Assembly (NCBI GenBank): GCA_947642745.1 | Contig: CANRTU010000006.1 | Span: forward strand, 1 to 64,000 | Source: an uncultured Eubacterium sp. | Lineage (GTDB): Bacteria > Bacillota > Clostridia > Lachnospirales > Lachnospiraceae | Length of the DNA stretch: 64,000 nucleotides | Reading direction: 5' to 3' | Shown: positions 47,489 through 57,105 of the stretch, piece after piece | Position numbering within the stretch: the stretch's first letter is position 1 | Layout: the number at the start of each line of letters is the position of its first letter | Program-made: the position numbers and the translations under genes | The notes under the pieces: model-generated | Database searches by the model: none | The model's input: the letters and a program-made list of their open reading frames with translations, nothing else | What the model was told of the DNA's origin: nothing

Positions 47489-48539
47489 GTGTTTCCTCTA
47501 TATAATTCAAAAAAATATTTTCAAGTGTTTGATTAATCTCTACAGGATACACTACTAAATGACTTCTTCTATCCAATAACGCAAAATGGAGTATATTTCC
47601 CCTTACTTTCTTATCTGTATGGATAATCGCAAATAATTCTTTTGGATTTTCAATGATTACCTCTTCTGTAATAAAAGCTTTTTTGATCAAAGATTTTATT
47701 TCCAGATAATAACTTCTATCTATTAATCCTTCTTTCCAGGCAATATAATTCGCTACATCAATTCCCCATATAACTCCTTTTCCATGCGGAACTACATTCT
47801 TAGTATACGCTTCAAGGGCATGGCCGAATGTATGTCCATAATTCAGCACCCGTCGCAAATCGGATTCAAATTCATCTATCTCAATAATCTTTTTTTTCAC
47901 CAATAATCCTTTTTTTATATACTCCTCCAGCTGCGTACAGGGAATAAACGTTTTCTCATTTTTTAACTCATTATAAAAAGTCTCACCATCTGTCAGAGAA
48001 AATTTTAGCAATTCTCCCCATCCGTTTAAGTAATCTTCCTCTGACAATGTATGTATAAAATGAGTATCAATAATAATTTCCCCGGGCGGATAAAAAACTC
48101 CAATCTGATTCTTATATGGTCCAAAATTTATCCCGCTCTTCCCTCCGATACAGGAATCACACATAGACAATAAAGTAGTTGGAAAAAATATCCAGTCCAC
48201 ATTCCGTAAAAATAAATTACTGGCAACCGCCACTACGTCCTGTGTAATTCCACCACCAAAACAAATAACCTTCCAGTTTTTTTTCATATTTAATTTTTGA
48301 AAAAAAGACAAAAGATCCATAACAGTGTCCATATTTTTGTGATTTTCAGTAGCATCAAAAAAATAAATCTTTTGCTTGTCTATAACCTGAAATTTTTCCT
48401 TATACAACCGATACACGTTTTTATCAATAACATAAACGGCTGTATCAGTCACAGCAGACAAATTTTCCACAAAATCTTCCGTAAAACAAACCTTATAATC
48501 GTGCAAACCTGAATTAATCTGAATTGTATCCATATCCAT
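47469..48539 (-). CDS. 3-dehydroquinate-synthase-like sugar-phosphate cyclase
   Basis: This 356-residue NAD/metal-dependent enzyme of the DHQS superfamily has the NAD loop ICFGGGITQDVVAV and the substrate/metal sites GKSGINFGPYKNQIG, RRVLNYGHTFGHALEA and HGKGVIWG. DKKVRGN follows near the C-terminus. The Lys, Arg and His positions of true dehydroquinate synthases appear conserved. That argues for a DAHP-like phosphorylated keto-acid substrate rather than an EEVS-type substrate. It could be a second DHQS or make a carbocyclic unit for the polysaccharide. GGAGA precedes the start. Confidence 0.85.
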   Translation of the reverse strand: MDMDTIQINSGLHDYKVCFTEDFVENLSAVTDTAVYVIDKNVYRLYKEKFQVIDKQKIYFFDATENHKNMDTVMDLLSFFQKLNMKKNWKVICFGGGITQDVVAVASNLFLRNVDWIFFPTTLLSMCDSCIGGKSGINFGPYKNQIGVFYPPGEIIIDTHFIHTLSEEDYLNGWGELLKFSLTDGETFYNELKNEKTFIPCTQLEEYIKKGLLVKKKIIEIDEFESDLRRVLNYGHTFGHALEAYTKNVVPHGKGVIWGIDVANYIAWKEGLIDRSYYLEIKSLIKKAFITEEVIIENPKELFAIIHTDKKVRGNILHFALLDRRSHLVVYPVEINQTLENIFLNYIEETHEYYSD

Positions 48540-48589
48540 ACATTTGTTCTCCTGTATTTTCTTGTAAAATCCTGATTTTCAATACCGTA

Positions 48590-49258
48590 TTATTGTGATG
48601 TATATCCTCCGTCTACTATTATCTTTTGTCCTGTCAGATATGTATTGCTCTCTCCTGCCAGATAGCAGATTACGCCTGCAATTTCGTCTGGCTGTGCCAT
48701 ACGCCCCAGCGGAATCTTTTTTTCAATTTCATGAATTTGTTCCTTTGTATTATTTTTATACGTTAATTCTGTAAGTGCAAATCCCGGACAAACTGTGTTT
48801 ACTAATATATTATACCCACCAAGCTCTACAGCCAGCGTTTTCGTAATGCCATGTATTCCATGCTTTGTCATGCTATATACGATACGGCCGTGTTTGGACA
48901 CAACCCCCCAGACTGATCCAATATTGATAATTCTTCCATACCTGTTTTTCTTCATAGATGGCACAAATGCACGTAAGAGCAATAATGGCGATATTAAATT
49001 AACACGCATGGAACGCTCTATCTCATCATCTGTCACATTTTCTATATCGTTAACTTCGTTGATCCCCGCATTATTGATTAAAATATCATAAGAATCATTT
49101 TTATGTAATTCCAAAAATTTTTCTACTGAAATAATGGATGATAAATCCATTTCTTCTCTGGTGGGGGCATATACGTCATAACCCATTTGCACAAATTTTT
49201 CCACAACTGCCTGTCCAATTCCTCTGCTCCCACCTGTTACAAATGCAGTTTTTTTCAT
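48590..49258 (-). CDS. Short-chain dehydrogenase/reductase
   Basis: This 222-residue classical SDR has the TGGSRGIG cofactor motif, LINNAG, the catalytic YSMTK pair and the PG motif in NTVCPGFALTE. AAAGGACAGG supports the start. It lies between the ThDP enzyme and the cyclase. It may reduce the keto group introduced by the ThDP enzyme, in the way YerF completes yersiniose, or act on the cyclised product. Substrate inference rests only on context. Confidence 0.88.
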   Translation of the reverse strand: MKKTAFVTGGSRGIGQAVVEKFVQMGYDVYAPTREEMDLSSIISVEKFLELHKNDSYDILINNAGINEVNDIENVTDDEIERSMRVNLISPLLLLRAFVPSMKKNRYGRIINIGSVWGVVSKHGRIVYSMTKHGIHGITKTLAVELGGYNILVNTVCPGFALTELTYKNNTKEQIHEIEKKIPLGRMAQPDEIAGVICYLAGESNTYLTGQKIIVDGGYTSQ

Positions 49259-49293
49259 TCCCTGTCCTTTCTCTGTTCATTTCCCGAAATCCT

Positions 49294-51105
49294 TTACACC
49301 TGTCTTTTCCATTCCGCACTCACTTGTATATACTCGTCTCTATCCAGAAATGGCGCCATGTCATCCATTGAAGGAGAAATAATTCTGCCATCCTGAAGTA
49401 CTTTGGAAGAAGCCTTCGGAGCAAATTCCTGCCGTTCATCCACGAACACTTCACAAACAGCCATCCCCTCTTCTTCCAAAACACGGTCTATGATTTCCTC
49501 TGCACTATCCTGCTTCCGAATATAAAAATATGGTATGTCAAATGCCCCCGCAAGTTTTTGATAATCCGGAATCGCTACGCCACTTTTCAAATCCACACCT
49601 GCTAAAGGTTCTCCAAAATTACGAAGCTGTGTCTGACGAATGGAATGATATCCATTATTATTATAGATAAATATTTTTACATTCAGGCCATAGTATTTCA
49701 TAGTTGGTAATTCCTGAATATTCATCATAATACTTCCATCGCCTTCCAGACAAATTACCCGCCTTCCCTTTAACGCTACCGCAGCACCCAGGGCTGCCGG
49801 TAACCCGTACCCCATAGCCGCACAACCAGAATTGCAAAGCATTCTCTGCCCCTGTTTCAGTTCGCTTACCTGTATTGGGACAACACAGGCGCTACCATTA
49901 CTACAGACGATTGTATCATCATATTCCAGGCTGCCATACAGATAATGTGTAAATACATAAGGGTTAATATTTGTTTCTGACTGGAAATAGGATTCTGCGA
50001 CAACCGGATACCTCATTTTAATATTCTGGCACCATTCCAGCCAGATATCATGCCGCCCAGGTCTTGTATATTTACACTCTAACATCGCACTAATGACATC
50101 CGAAACATCTGCGCATACCGGCCAGTCTGGCTGGTATGTAGGCTTATATAACTCCTCCTTCTCAATATCAACCATTATCTTATATGCATTTTTTGCAAAA
50201 TCTCCTTTTTCGTAACCTACCATTCTTACATTCATACGACATCCCAGCGACAACAGGCAGTCACACTGTTGTAATACAAAATTGCCCGCTCTGGTACCAA
50301 CGGTACCCGGAACACCGATATAATAATCACTAGTATAAGAAAGCAGATCATTTGCTGCCCATGCTGTTACAACCGGAATTTTTAATTTATCTGCCAATTT
50401 TAAAAATAAATCTCCAGAATGACTATATCGAATGCCATTTCCCGCAAGTATAAGCGGAGCTTTCGCCTGCGAAATCCTGTTTAAAATATACTCTGCCTGT
50501 GTACCGGCATACTTTTTCCTCTCCGGACAGCTTTCTTCTTCTGGATGAAAATGAACTAATTGTTCTGTCTCAATCCTGCTCCCCTGAATATCTAACGGTA
50601 TATCCAGCCAGCAAGGCCCGCCTTTTCCTTTTTTACTTAAATACAGCGCCTTTTCCAGATGATAAGCAATTTTATTTTTGTCCTTGACCATAACACAGTA
50701 TTTTGTAAAATTTCTGGCACACTGGACAATATTAAATTCCTGATCTCCTAACTGCCTGATGTGCAATTCAGGATGATTTTCCGTGGTCATTTCCAGTTTC
50801 ACCTGTCCGGAAATAACAAGCATTGGTATCGAATCCAGCCAGCCACCTGCCACCCCTGTAATCGCATTCGTACCCCCGGGACCACTGGTGACACATACGC
50901 ATGCCAGCTTTCCTGTCAGTCTGGTATATGCTTCCGCCGCAATCGCACTTGCCTGCTCGTGATGATTATAAATACATTCAAGATCTTCGTTATGTCCAAA
51001 AGCATCGTTTAAATGCATGGCGCCTCCACCAGTAACGGTAAAAACATGCTCTATTCCACATCTTACTAAAAAATCAGCAATGTAATCCGATATTTTTTGA
51101 ACCAT
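49294..51105 (-). CDS. ThDP-dependent enzyme, acetolactate-synthase-like (YerE-like candidate)
   Basis: This 603-residue enzyme has the three-domain layout of the acetolactate synthase family. The activating glutamate is in YNHHEQASAIAAEAY, GPGGTNAITG follows, and the ThDP-Mg motif is GDGSIMMNIQEL with NNNGYH. The start is set at MVQKISDYI with AAGGGG upstream; the track's longer start lacks a site. Adjacent rfbF/G/H genes make CDP-4-keto-3,6-dideoxyglucose, the acceptor of YerE, which adds a two-carbon branch from pyruvate. A branched dideoxysugar is the best-supported role, by context. A housekeeping acetolactate synthase is less likely here. Confidence 0.8.
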   Translation of the reverse strand: MVQKISDYIADFLVRCGIEHVFTVTGGGAMHLNDAFGHNEDLECIYNHHEQASAIAAEAYTRLTGKLACVCVTSGPGGTNAITGVAGGWLDSIPMLVISGQVKLEMTTENHPELHIRQLGDQEFNIVQCARNFTKYCVMVKDKNKIAYHLEKALYLSKKGKGGPCWLDIPLDIQGSRIETEQLVHFHPEEESCPERKKYAGTQAEYILNRISQAKAPLILAGNGIRYSHSGDLFLKLADKLKIPVVTAWAANDLLSYTSDYYIGVPGTVGTRAGNFVLQQCDCLLSLGCRMNVRMVGYEKGDFAKNAYKIMVDIEKEELYKPTYQPDWPVCADVSDVISAMLECKYTRPGRHDIWLEWCQNIKMRYPVVAESYFQSETNINPYVFTHYLYGSLEYDDTIVCSNGSACVVPIQVSELKQGQRMLCNSGCAAMGYGLPAALGAAVALKGRRVICLEGDGSIMMNIQELPTMKYYGLNVKIFIYNNNGYHSIRQTQLRNFGEPLAGVDLKSGVAIPDYQKLAGAFDIPYFYIRKQDSAEEIIDRVLEEEGMAVCEVFVDERQEFAPKASSKVLQDGRIISPSMDDMAPFLDRDEYIQVSAEWKRQV

Positions 51106-51150
51106 TTCTCTAATCCCCTTTAAAATTTCATACTTATCTGTCGTTATCAC

Positions 51151-51221
51151 AGAGCGTATTTGAAAAACGCTTCCCACAAAATGGAAAATTCAAATGGCTG
51201 GAATGAATTTTGTCACGCTCT
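51151..51221. repeat. Palindromic intergenic element related to family 2 by its ends
   Basis: AGAGCGTATTTGAAAAACGC at the left and TTTTGTCACGCTCT at the right form terminal inverted repeats (AGAGCGT/ACGCTCT, 51151-51157 and 51215-51221). An inner AAAATTCA/TGAATTTT pairing is also present. The ends resemble the start of family-2 repeats, but the interior differs. It fills the gap between the aldolase and ThDP genes inside the operon. Confidence 0.55.
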
Positions 51222-51229
51222 ACGGCCAC

Positions 51230-52855
51230 TTACAGCAATAATTCAGAAATATATTTACTCTCTGTCAAAAACATAATATCCATATCATTCTTTGTGGTCT
51301 TTCTAAAATCCACATACATATCACGGATTTCCTCATTCAGCTCCTGCCACTTTTTTCCGGGATTAATATATGGGAGCGCCGCATCCGCATAAGTATCCGC
51401 ATACACATCTCCAAAACCATCAAAACCAGCCACAGCCACATGTCTGATATGAAGCCTGTTCAAAAGACGCAAAAACATAATGCCCGCATTGTCAGAATGC
51501 TGCCATCCCCGTTTCACAAGAAAGTTATAATTCACAATCATTTCTAAAGGACCAGGCTGCGTCTTAATACTGGATGCCAGTATTTTCCAGCAGTTCTGAA
51601 AGACGTCTGTATATACTTCAGCTATATAATCATAACGGATCTGATTGCTGAAGAATAAATAATCATATGTATATTCCCGTAATACCGAATTAATCCCCAC
51701 AACGACCGGCTGATATTTATCTATATACGCCTTAATCTGTTCTTTTTTAGTCAGAACAGACTTTCCCGGGAATAAAAGCAGTATGATCCTGTCAGCAAAA
51801 GCTTTTTGCAGTTTTTCCATTGCCGCTTCGTCATCAATACTACTATTCAGATAATCCATCAGTTTTTGCTCCAGTAAATCATAGTCATATTTTTTCCGGT
51901 CAGCAGGAGGTAAGGATTCGATAATATTGCGCATCGCCCTTGCATTTGTCCGATGACTATCCAGCAGATACATAATATTATTCACATGCGCACCATACAT
52001 TCCCGCTATAAAATATGGCGTGGAATATCCCCATTTATAATTCTCCTGAAAATAAACCATATAAGTATCAATGGCATCCAGGATGACATTCATATCATAA
52101 TTGCAGTGATATTTGCGGTTTAAAAATGAAGCGACCAGTTCTGTTGTCGCATTTCCCGCTCCTCTTCCCATACCGCACAGACTCGCATCTACAACCATAT
52201 TTCTTCCTGTTTTCTCCAGCTGGCGGACAAACGCCATCGTAAGAGAAAAAGAAAGCTGCTGATTATTATGGGAATGGAATCCCAGCTTAATATCTTTATC
52301 CAGACTGCTGTCCAGGATCGATATAATATGCTCCAGGTCCTCCGCATACATAACGCCAAACGTATCTACAACAGACAGACATACCGGTTTTATCTGATTG
52401 ATCTCCTCCGCAAGCGCATACAGTTCCTCATCACAATAGCCTGATGTATTGGCTGCCTGAAAAAACACCTGATATCCTCTTTTTTTAATCTCTTTGCCTA
52501 CCGCTATACCTTCGGGGAACTTTTCCCTGGGGAACACTACCCGGATCGCATCCACTGACTGCCCGTCATTTTCCGGCAGATACTTCAGATCGTACCTGTC
52601 CCAGTCAATCATGGCCAGATATATCGTATGCTTACTCTTTTCTGAAATATATGATTTCAGGTCTGAAGGAACATGAAAAAAGGAAGATCCATCCTGATGC
52701 GGCGTATTTTTAAGCCACCCACATTCAATCATCTCAATATTCGCATCCTGCATTTTCCGGATAATACCCTTTATTGCCGGGACCCCGAATTTTGCGTCTA
52801 CGATATAAGCCCCATCTCTCAATGTACAATCCAGCATCTGAATTCTATTGTCCAT
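51230..52855 (-). CDS. DRE-TIM aldolase-domain protein with an extra C-terminal domain
   Basis: This 541-residue protein has an N-terminal HMGL-like barrel (about 1-300). The metal-binding signature is MLDCTLRDGAYI, followed by VDTFGVMYAEDLE and the histidine pair in LGFHSHNNQQ, as in 4-hydroxy-2-oxovalerate aldolase and homocitrate-synthase relatives. About 220 further residues form a second domain of unknown function. AAAGGAGAG supports the start. Next to a YerE-like enzyme it may build or cleave a 2-oxo-acid used as the branch donor (inference). The reaction cannot be assigned. Confidence 0.82.
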   Translation of the reverse strand: MDNRIQMLDCTLRDGAYIVDAKFGVPAIKGIIRKMQDANIEMIECGWLKNTPHQDGSSFFHVPSDLKSYISEKSKHTIYLAMIDWDRYDLKYLPENDGQSVDAIRVVFPREKFPEGIAVGKEIKKRGYQVFFQAANTSGYCDEELYALAEEINQIKPVCLSVVDTFGVMYAEDLEHIISILDSSLDKDIKLGFHSHNNQQLSFSLTMAFVRQLEKTGRNMVVDASLCGMGRGAGNATTELVASFLNRKYHCNYDMNVILDAIDTYMVYFQENYKWGYSTPYFIAGMYGAHVNNIMYLLDSHRTNARAMRNIIESLPPADRKKYDYDLLEQKLMDYLNSSIDDEAAMEKLQKAFADRIILLLFPGKSVLTKKEQIKAYIDKYQPVVVGINSVLREYTYDYLFFSNQIRYDYIAEVYTDVFQNCWKILASSIKTQPGPLEMIVNYNFLVKRGWQHSDNAGIMFLRLLNRLHIRHVAVAGFDGFGDVYADTYADAALPYINPGKKWQELNEEIRDMYVDFRKTTKNDMDIMFLTESKYISELLL

Positions 52856-52959
52856 TTGTATCTCTCCTTTTTGTCACCCACACTGCTTTACCAGATCTTT
52901 ATCCTTCCAGACTGCCCTTTGTTTTCACAATATTATATGGCCGGATAAAATATTTATCT

Positions 52960-54309
52960 TCAATTTCTTACCGCATCTGTCAGCGTCTGCGCCACATAAT
53001 CAATTTCCGCATCCGACATCCCCGGATACACACCGACCCAGAAACTGTTTTCCATGATATAATCGCTTACCGCAAGTCCGCCGGCAATCCGGTAAATACC
53101 TTCCTGCGGACTTCCCGCAAGACACGGCTGCTTTGTCAGGTTGCCCGCAAAAAGGAGCCGTGTCTGTATACCGTGCGTTTCCAGATAGTCCAGTATTTCA
53201 TCCCTTGTTCTTCCGCTTACGGGTTTCACACTGATTAAAAAACCAAACCAGGACGGATTGCTGTTTTCTGCCTCCTGCGGCAAGAGTAATACGTCTTCCA
53301 CGCATTCCAGCGCACGGCGCAGCCTCTGCCAGTTATACCTGCGTTTTTCTATGAAATCCGGCAGTTTCTTCAGCTGCTCTACTCCGATTGCAGCCTGCAA
53401 ATCCGTCATTTTCAAATTATATCCAAAATGGCTGTATACATATTTGTGATCGTAGCCCTTCGGGAGTTCTCCATGCTGTCCGTCATAACGGTGTCCGCAA
53501 CAATTATCCTCTCCGGGCGGACAGGCACAGTCCCTCCCCCAGTCACGGTAAGACAATATCAGCCGGTGCAGCAGCGGATTGTCTGTATATACGCAGCCAC
53601 CCTCTCCCATCGTCATATGGTGCGGCGGGTAAAAACTGCATGTCCCGATATCGCCCCATGTACCCGTATATTTGCAGACGCCGTCTACCGTGCAGACAGA
53701 GCCAAGTGCATCGCAGTTATCCTCAATCAGCCACAGATTATGCCTCCCGCAAAATTCCATGACTGCTTTTACATCAAAGGGGTTCCCAAGCGTATGCGCC
53801 ACCATGACTGCTTTTGTCTTTGACGAACAGGCCTCTTCCAGTTTCGATACGTCTATATTATATTGCGGAATTGTAAGATCTATAAAAACAGGGACCGCCC
53901 CGTATTGAACAATCGGCGCAACCGTCGTCGGAAATCCGCAGGCAGCCGTAATAACCTCATCACCTTTTTTTATCCGGCGCTCCCCAAGCTCCGGTGCTGT
54001 CAGCGCCATAAAAGCAATCAGGTTTGCAGACGAGCCGCTGTTTACCAGATGTACATATTTCGTGCCTATCCATTGCGCAAACTCCTGTTCAAACTGCCTG
54101 GTAAAACGCCCTGCCGTAAGCCAGAAATCCAGCACTGCGTCCGTAAGCCCGCACATCTCTTTTTCATCATACACACGAGCGGCGTAAACAATCCGCCTGC
54201 CCGGTGCAAATGCCTCTTTTTGCGCCGGCTGCTTAAAGGCATGGTAATATTCCTCTACCATTTTTTTTATTTCTAAACGTGCTTCCTGTTCGCTGCCCCA
54301 TCTTTCCAT
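52960..54309 (-). CDS. rfbH: CDP-6-deoxy-4-keto-hexulose 3-dehydrase, RfbH/DdhC (E1)
   Basis: This 449-residue PMP/2Fe-2S enzyme removes the C3 hydroxyl on the way to CDP-3,6-dideoxyhexoses. It has the DegT fold, but the usual PLP lysine is replaced by histidine in FYPPHHMTMGEGG, diagnostic of E1. A cysteine cluster (DCACPPGEDNCCG) fits the iron-sulfur site. The start is set at MERWGSE because GAGGTGG overlaps the track's GTG start. The partner reductase E3 (RfbI/DdhD) is not in the window and must be elsewhere. Confidence 0.94.
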   Translation of the reverse strand: MERWGSEQEARLEIKKMVEEYYHAFKQPAQKEAFAPGRRIVYAARVYDEKEMCGLTDAVLDFWLTAGRFTRQFEQEFAQWIGTKYVHLVNSGSSANLIAFMALTAPELGERRIKKGDEVITAACGFPTTVAPIVQYGAVPVFIDLTIPQYNIDVSKLEEACSSKTKAVMVAHTLGNPFDVKAVMEFCGRHNLWLIEDNCDALGSVCTVDGVCKYTGTWGDIGTCSFYPPHHMTMGEGGCVYTDNPLLHRLILSYRDWGRDCACPPGEDNCCGHRYDGQHGELPKGYDHKYVYSHFGYNLKMTDLQAAIGVEQLKKLPDFIEKRRYNWQRLRRALECVEDVLLLPQEAENSNPSWFGFLISVKPVSGRTRDEILDYLETHGIQTRLLFAGNLTKQPCLAGSPQEGIYRIAGGLAVSDYIMENSFWVGVYPGMSDAEIDYVAQTLTDAVRN

Positions 54310-54456
54310 TTCGTCCACCTCATTTAAACCTTTGTATAATACTCATGGGCGTTGAATCTGCCTTCTGGTCAGATTCCCGGCGATCCGGCACGCCTCTGCC
54401 CACAGCTTCTTAAACCGGCGTTATCCGGCGAACTTTCATGTCCGCCGGTATAAAAG

Positions 54457-55530
54457 CTAAAGTGTTCCATCCACATGTTCCGCCTGACTCCAATATTGTG
54501 TAATCTGCCGCCGCATACATGCCGCCGGGTCATCTCCAGCCATATAACACTTTACCCATTCCACAGTCCTGTCTACCGCAATGCGGATATCCCATACAGG
54601 TCTCCAGCCAGTCGCCGCCCTGATCTTCGAACAGTCAAGCTTTAGAAAGCCCGCTTCATGCGGTCCGTTATCCCCCTGCGCATGCCAGGAACATCCGTCC
54701 CCCCACGCCCTGCAAAAGTATTCTGCCAGTTCACCAGTCGTAATGCAGCTGCTATCCTCCGGCCCTACATTATATGCGCACGACAGGGAACTATCCCTGG
54801 CCTGTCCTTCCGCAATCAGAAGATATGCCGACAACGGTTCCAGCACATGCTGGTAGGGGCGTACCGACGCAGGATTGCGCACCACAATTTCTTTCCCGGA
54901 CATCGCCGCCCTGATGCAGTCCGGCACTATGCGGTCTTTGGAAAAATCCCCTCCGCCGATTACATTGCCTGCCCTTGCGGTAGACACGGCGACTCCCTGC
55001 TGCCGCAAAAAAGACTTCTGGTAGCTGTGGGTAACCATCTCCGCACATGATTTACTGTTCGAATACGGGTCATAACCATCCAGCGCATCTGTTTCACGGT
55101 ATCCCCAGGGCCATTCCCTGTTGTCATACACTTTGTCTGTCGTCACATTCAAAAAAGAGCATACCCGGCTGCCCTTTCGTATGCATTCACAAATATGTAC
55201 CGTACCAAGCACATTAGTTTCATATGTATATACCGGATTCTGATAAGATTCCCGTACAACAGGCTGCGCCGCAAGATGAAATACCACCTCAGGCCCGCTT
55301 TCTTCAAATGCCCGGTACAAAGCGTCAAAATCCCTGATATCCCCATAAACGGCGCGCATCCCATCTTCCACACCTGCCAGTGAAAACAACGACGGACTCC
55401 GGGGCGGCAGGGCATAACCCGTCACGTCCGCTCCCAGCTTTTTGAGGATCATGCACAGCCAGCTCCCTTTAAACCCGGTGCATCCGGTTACAAATACTTT
55501 TTTTCCTTTATACCAGGATGTCTTTTTCAT
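54457..55530 (-). CDS. rfbG: CDP-glucose 4,6-dehydratase
   Basis: This 357-residue extended SDR has the cofactor motif VTGCTGFKGSWL, FHLAAQPVVRESY, NVTTDKVYDN and the YSNSKSCAE active-site segment, all specific to the CDP-glucose 4,6-dehydratase branch. It makes CDP-4-keto-6-deoxyglucose for RfbH. AAAGGA precedes the start. Between it and the upstream glycosyltransferase gene is a 267-bp gap with a family-1 repeat in reverse orientation. Confidence 0.95.
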   Translation of the reverse strand: MKKTSWYKGKKVFVTGCTGFKGSWLCMILKKLGADVTGYALPPRSPSLFSLAGVEDGMRAVYGDIRDFDALYRAFEESGPEVVFHLAAQPVVRESYQNPVYTYETNVLGTVHICECIRKGSRVCSFLNVTTDKVYDNREWPWGYRETDALDGYDPYSNSKSCAEMVTHSYQKSFLRQQGVAVSTARAGNVIGGGDFSKDRIVPDCIRAAMSGKEIVVRNPASVRPYQHVLEPLSAYLLIAEGQARDSSLSCAYNVGPEDSSCITTGELAEYFCRAWGDGCSWHAQGDNGPHEAGFLKLDCSKIRAATGWRPVWDIRIAVDRTVEWVKCYMAGDDPAACMRRQITQYWSQAEHVDGTL

Positions 55531-55698
55531 CTGTTATCATTCCTTTCCAGGCTGTACACCGGTTCTTTCTTAAATTTTGGATATTTTGTATTTGCCAGTA
55601 ATTTAAATTTTGCCAGAAATATAATGTACCGGCAAAACTGCATCTGACAGCATTTCCAAACATGAGAAAGAACCTGTGTACCTTCTGTTATCCCTTTA

Positions 55699-55775
55699 TT
55701 ATCTTATAGGAAAGTGCGTGAAATCTGATAAAAAGCACTGCGGGCAGGATCGCAGGGTCTGCCCTGTTTTACCGG
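55699..55775 (+). repeat. Dispersed structured repeat, family 1, copy 4
   Basis: On the plus strand TTATCTTATAGGAAAGTGCG is followed by a partly paired arm (ATCTGATAA) and the box GCGGGCAGGATCGCAGG. This is the same order as the minus-strand copies. It is oriented against the surrounding operon, so it would be transcribed as its complement there. Confidence 0.6.
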
Positions 55776-55797
55776 GCACAGCGGCGTAAGCAGCCTT

Positions 55798-57105
55798 TCA
55801 TGTCCCTTCTTTCCACACCCAGACAAAAAAAAGGAAAAACGCAAGCACAGCCACTGCCGACACAAGATAAGGCTCTGCCAGCCCCCTGTGGTATTCTGTC
55901 CAGGGATATACAAGATAATCCATGCCCACGACCAGAATATACACAGCCGAATATAACAGCGCACACCAGAATCGCCCCTTTGTCTGCTTCAGTACGAAGG
56001 CAGACAGCAGCAGAAACACAACCGGATACAGGTACCGGGACATCATTTTGACTGCAAACGTATAAGTCCCGGCTACCAGAACTGCCGCCACAAGCGGATA
56101 TGCATCGTATACGCCCTTTCTGTGCCAGAATAGTACAATAACCGCCGCTACTAGTAATACAAGAAACAATGTCCCCCATGCATGACAGGATAATAACCCG
56201 AATTTTTCTTCCACCGGAACCTGGTTGAACCCTGCCAGCATCCAGAAGTTGCAGGCATTCTGGCTGCCTTTACCAAAGCTCTGGATACTGCTGGTAAAAT
56301 TATTCCAGAAGCCTCCCTGCCCTGTTCCGCCATTTTGCGGCAGCAACGGCAGATAGGAAACAAAAATAGCGGCAATTGCCAGCAGGCCGCCTGTCAGTTT
56401 TTTCCAGAAGTTTCTCCAGCAAAACCCGTTTCCAAAAACCTGCCAGGCTGTCGCAAGTAAGACAAGCGGCGTAAGGAATACCGCCTGCAATTTTAACAAT
56501 ACCGAAGCCGCAAAGCAAAAATAGGCGGCAATCAGCTTCTTTTTCGCAAGTAAAAAAACCGTAAACACCAGAAATCCAATATAAAGCATGTCCACCTGAC
56601 AGACAAAAGCCGTCGTAAATAACACGGCCGGATTCATCAGGGACAGATAACAAACAAGGCATTCTCTGCCCTGTTTTCCTTCCCCGTTTTCCATACAGCG
56701 GCAGCACAGCCATACAACCAGAAATTCCATCAGGATACAGGGAAATCTGATGGCAAACACAAACGCCCGCATCCCTGCATCTATCGGAATGCCAGTGAGC
56801 CGCATTACCAGATAAACGATATAATATATGAGCCAGAAAAGCGGCGGGTAGGAAATCCCGCCTCTGGCATAAAGCCCCCGTATGGATCCATCCGCAAATG
56901 CCTCCATCATATGCTGGAAATCTCCCGCATCTCCAAAAGATGAATAGGACGCCAGCTTCAGGCTGAAAAAAGACGCAAATAAAATCATGAGAAGCTCCGC
57001 TAAAAATAAACGTCCCTCATGCTTTTCCCTCTGTACATAGATATAAAATCCTGTCCCCCCTGCCACATAGATAACTGCCGCCATGCATACCCACACGAAC
57101 ATCAT
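55798..57105 (-). CDS. Polytopic membrane protein, probable GT-C glycosyltransferase
   Basis: This 435-residue protein has about 11 hydrophobic segments and an early outer loop FGDAGDFQHMMEAFADG followed by ISYPPLFWLIYY. That pattern is common in GT-C mannosyl/glycosyltransferases. It overlaps the rfbF stop by 4 nt (ATGA), so translation is coupled. It probably adds one sugar of the repeat unit outside the membrane; the sugar is unknown. It has no GLUG module, unlike the other two. Confidence 0.75.
   Translation of the reverse strand: MMFVWVCMAAVIYVAGGTGFYIYVQREKHEGRLFLAELLMILFASFFSLKLASYSSFGDAGDFQHMMEAFADGSIRGLYARGGISYPPLFWLIYYIVYLVMRLTGIPIDAGMRAFVFAIRFPCILMEFLVVWLCCRCMENGEGKQGRECLVCYLSLMNPAVLFTTAFVCQVDMLYIGFLVFTVFLLAKKKLIAAYFCFAASVLLKLQAVFLTPLVLLATAWQVFGNGFCWRNFWKKLTGGLLAIAAIFVSYLPLLPQNGGTGQGGFWNNFTSSIQSFGKGSQNACNFWMLAGFNQVPVEEKFGLLSCHAWGTLFLVLLVAAVIVLFWHRKGVYDAYPLVAAVLVAGTYTFAVKMMSRYLYPVVFLLLSAFVLKQTKGRFWCALLYSAVYILVVGMDYLVYPWTEYHRGLAEPYLVSAVAVLAFFLFFVWVWKEGT

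Noticed and set aside
49294-51105. Housekeeping acetolactate synthase (ilvB)
   Set aside because: No ilvN, ilvC or other branched-chain amino acid genes nearby; the context is dideoxysugar synthesis.
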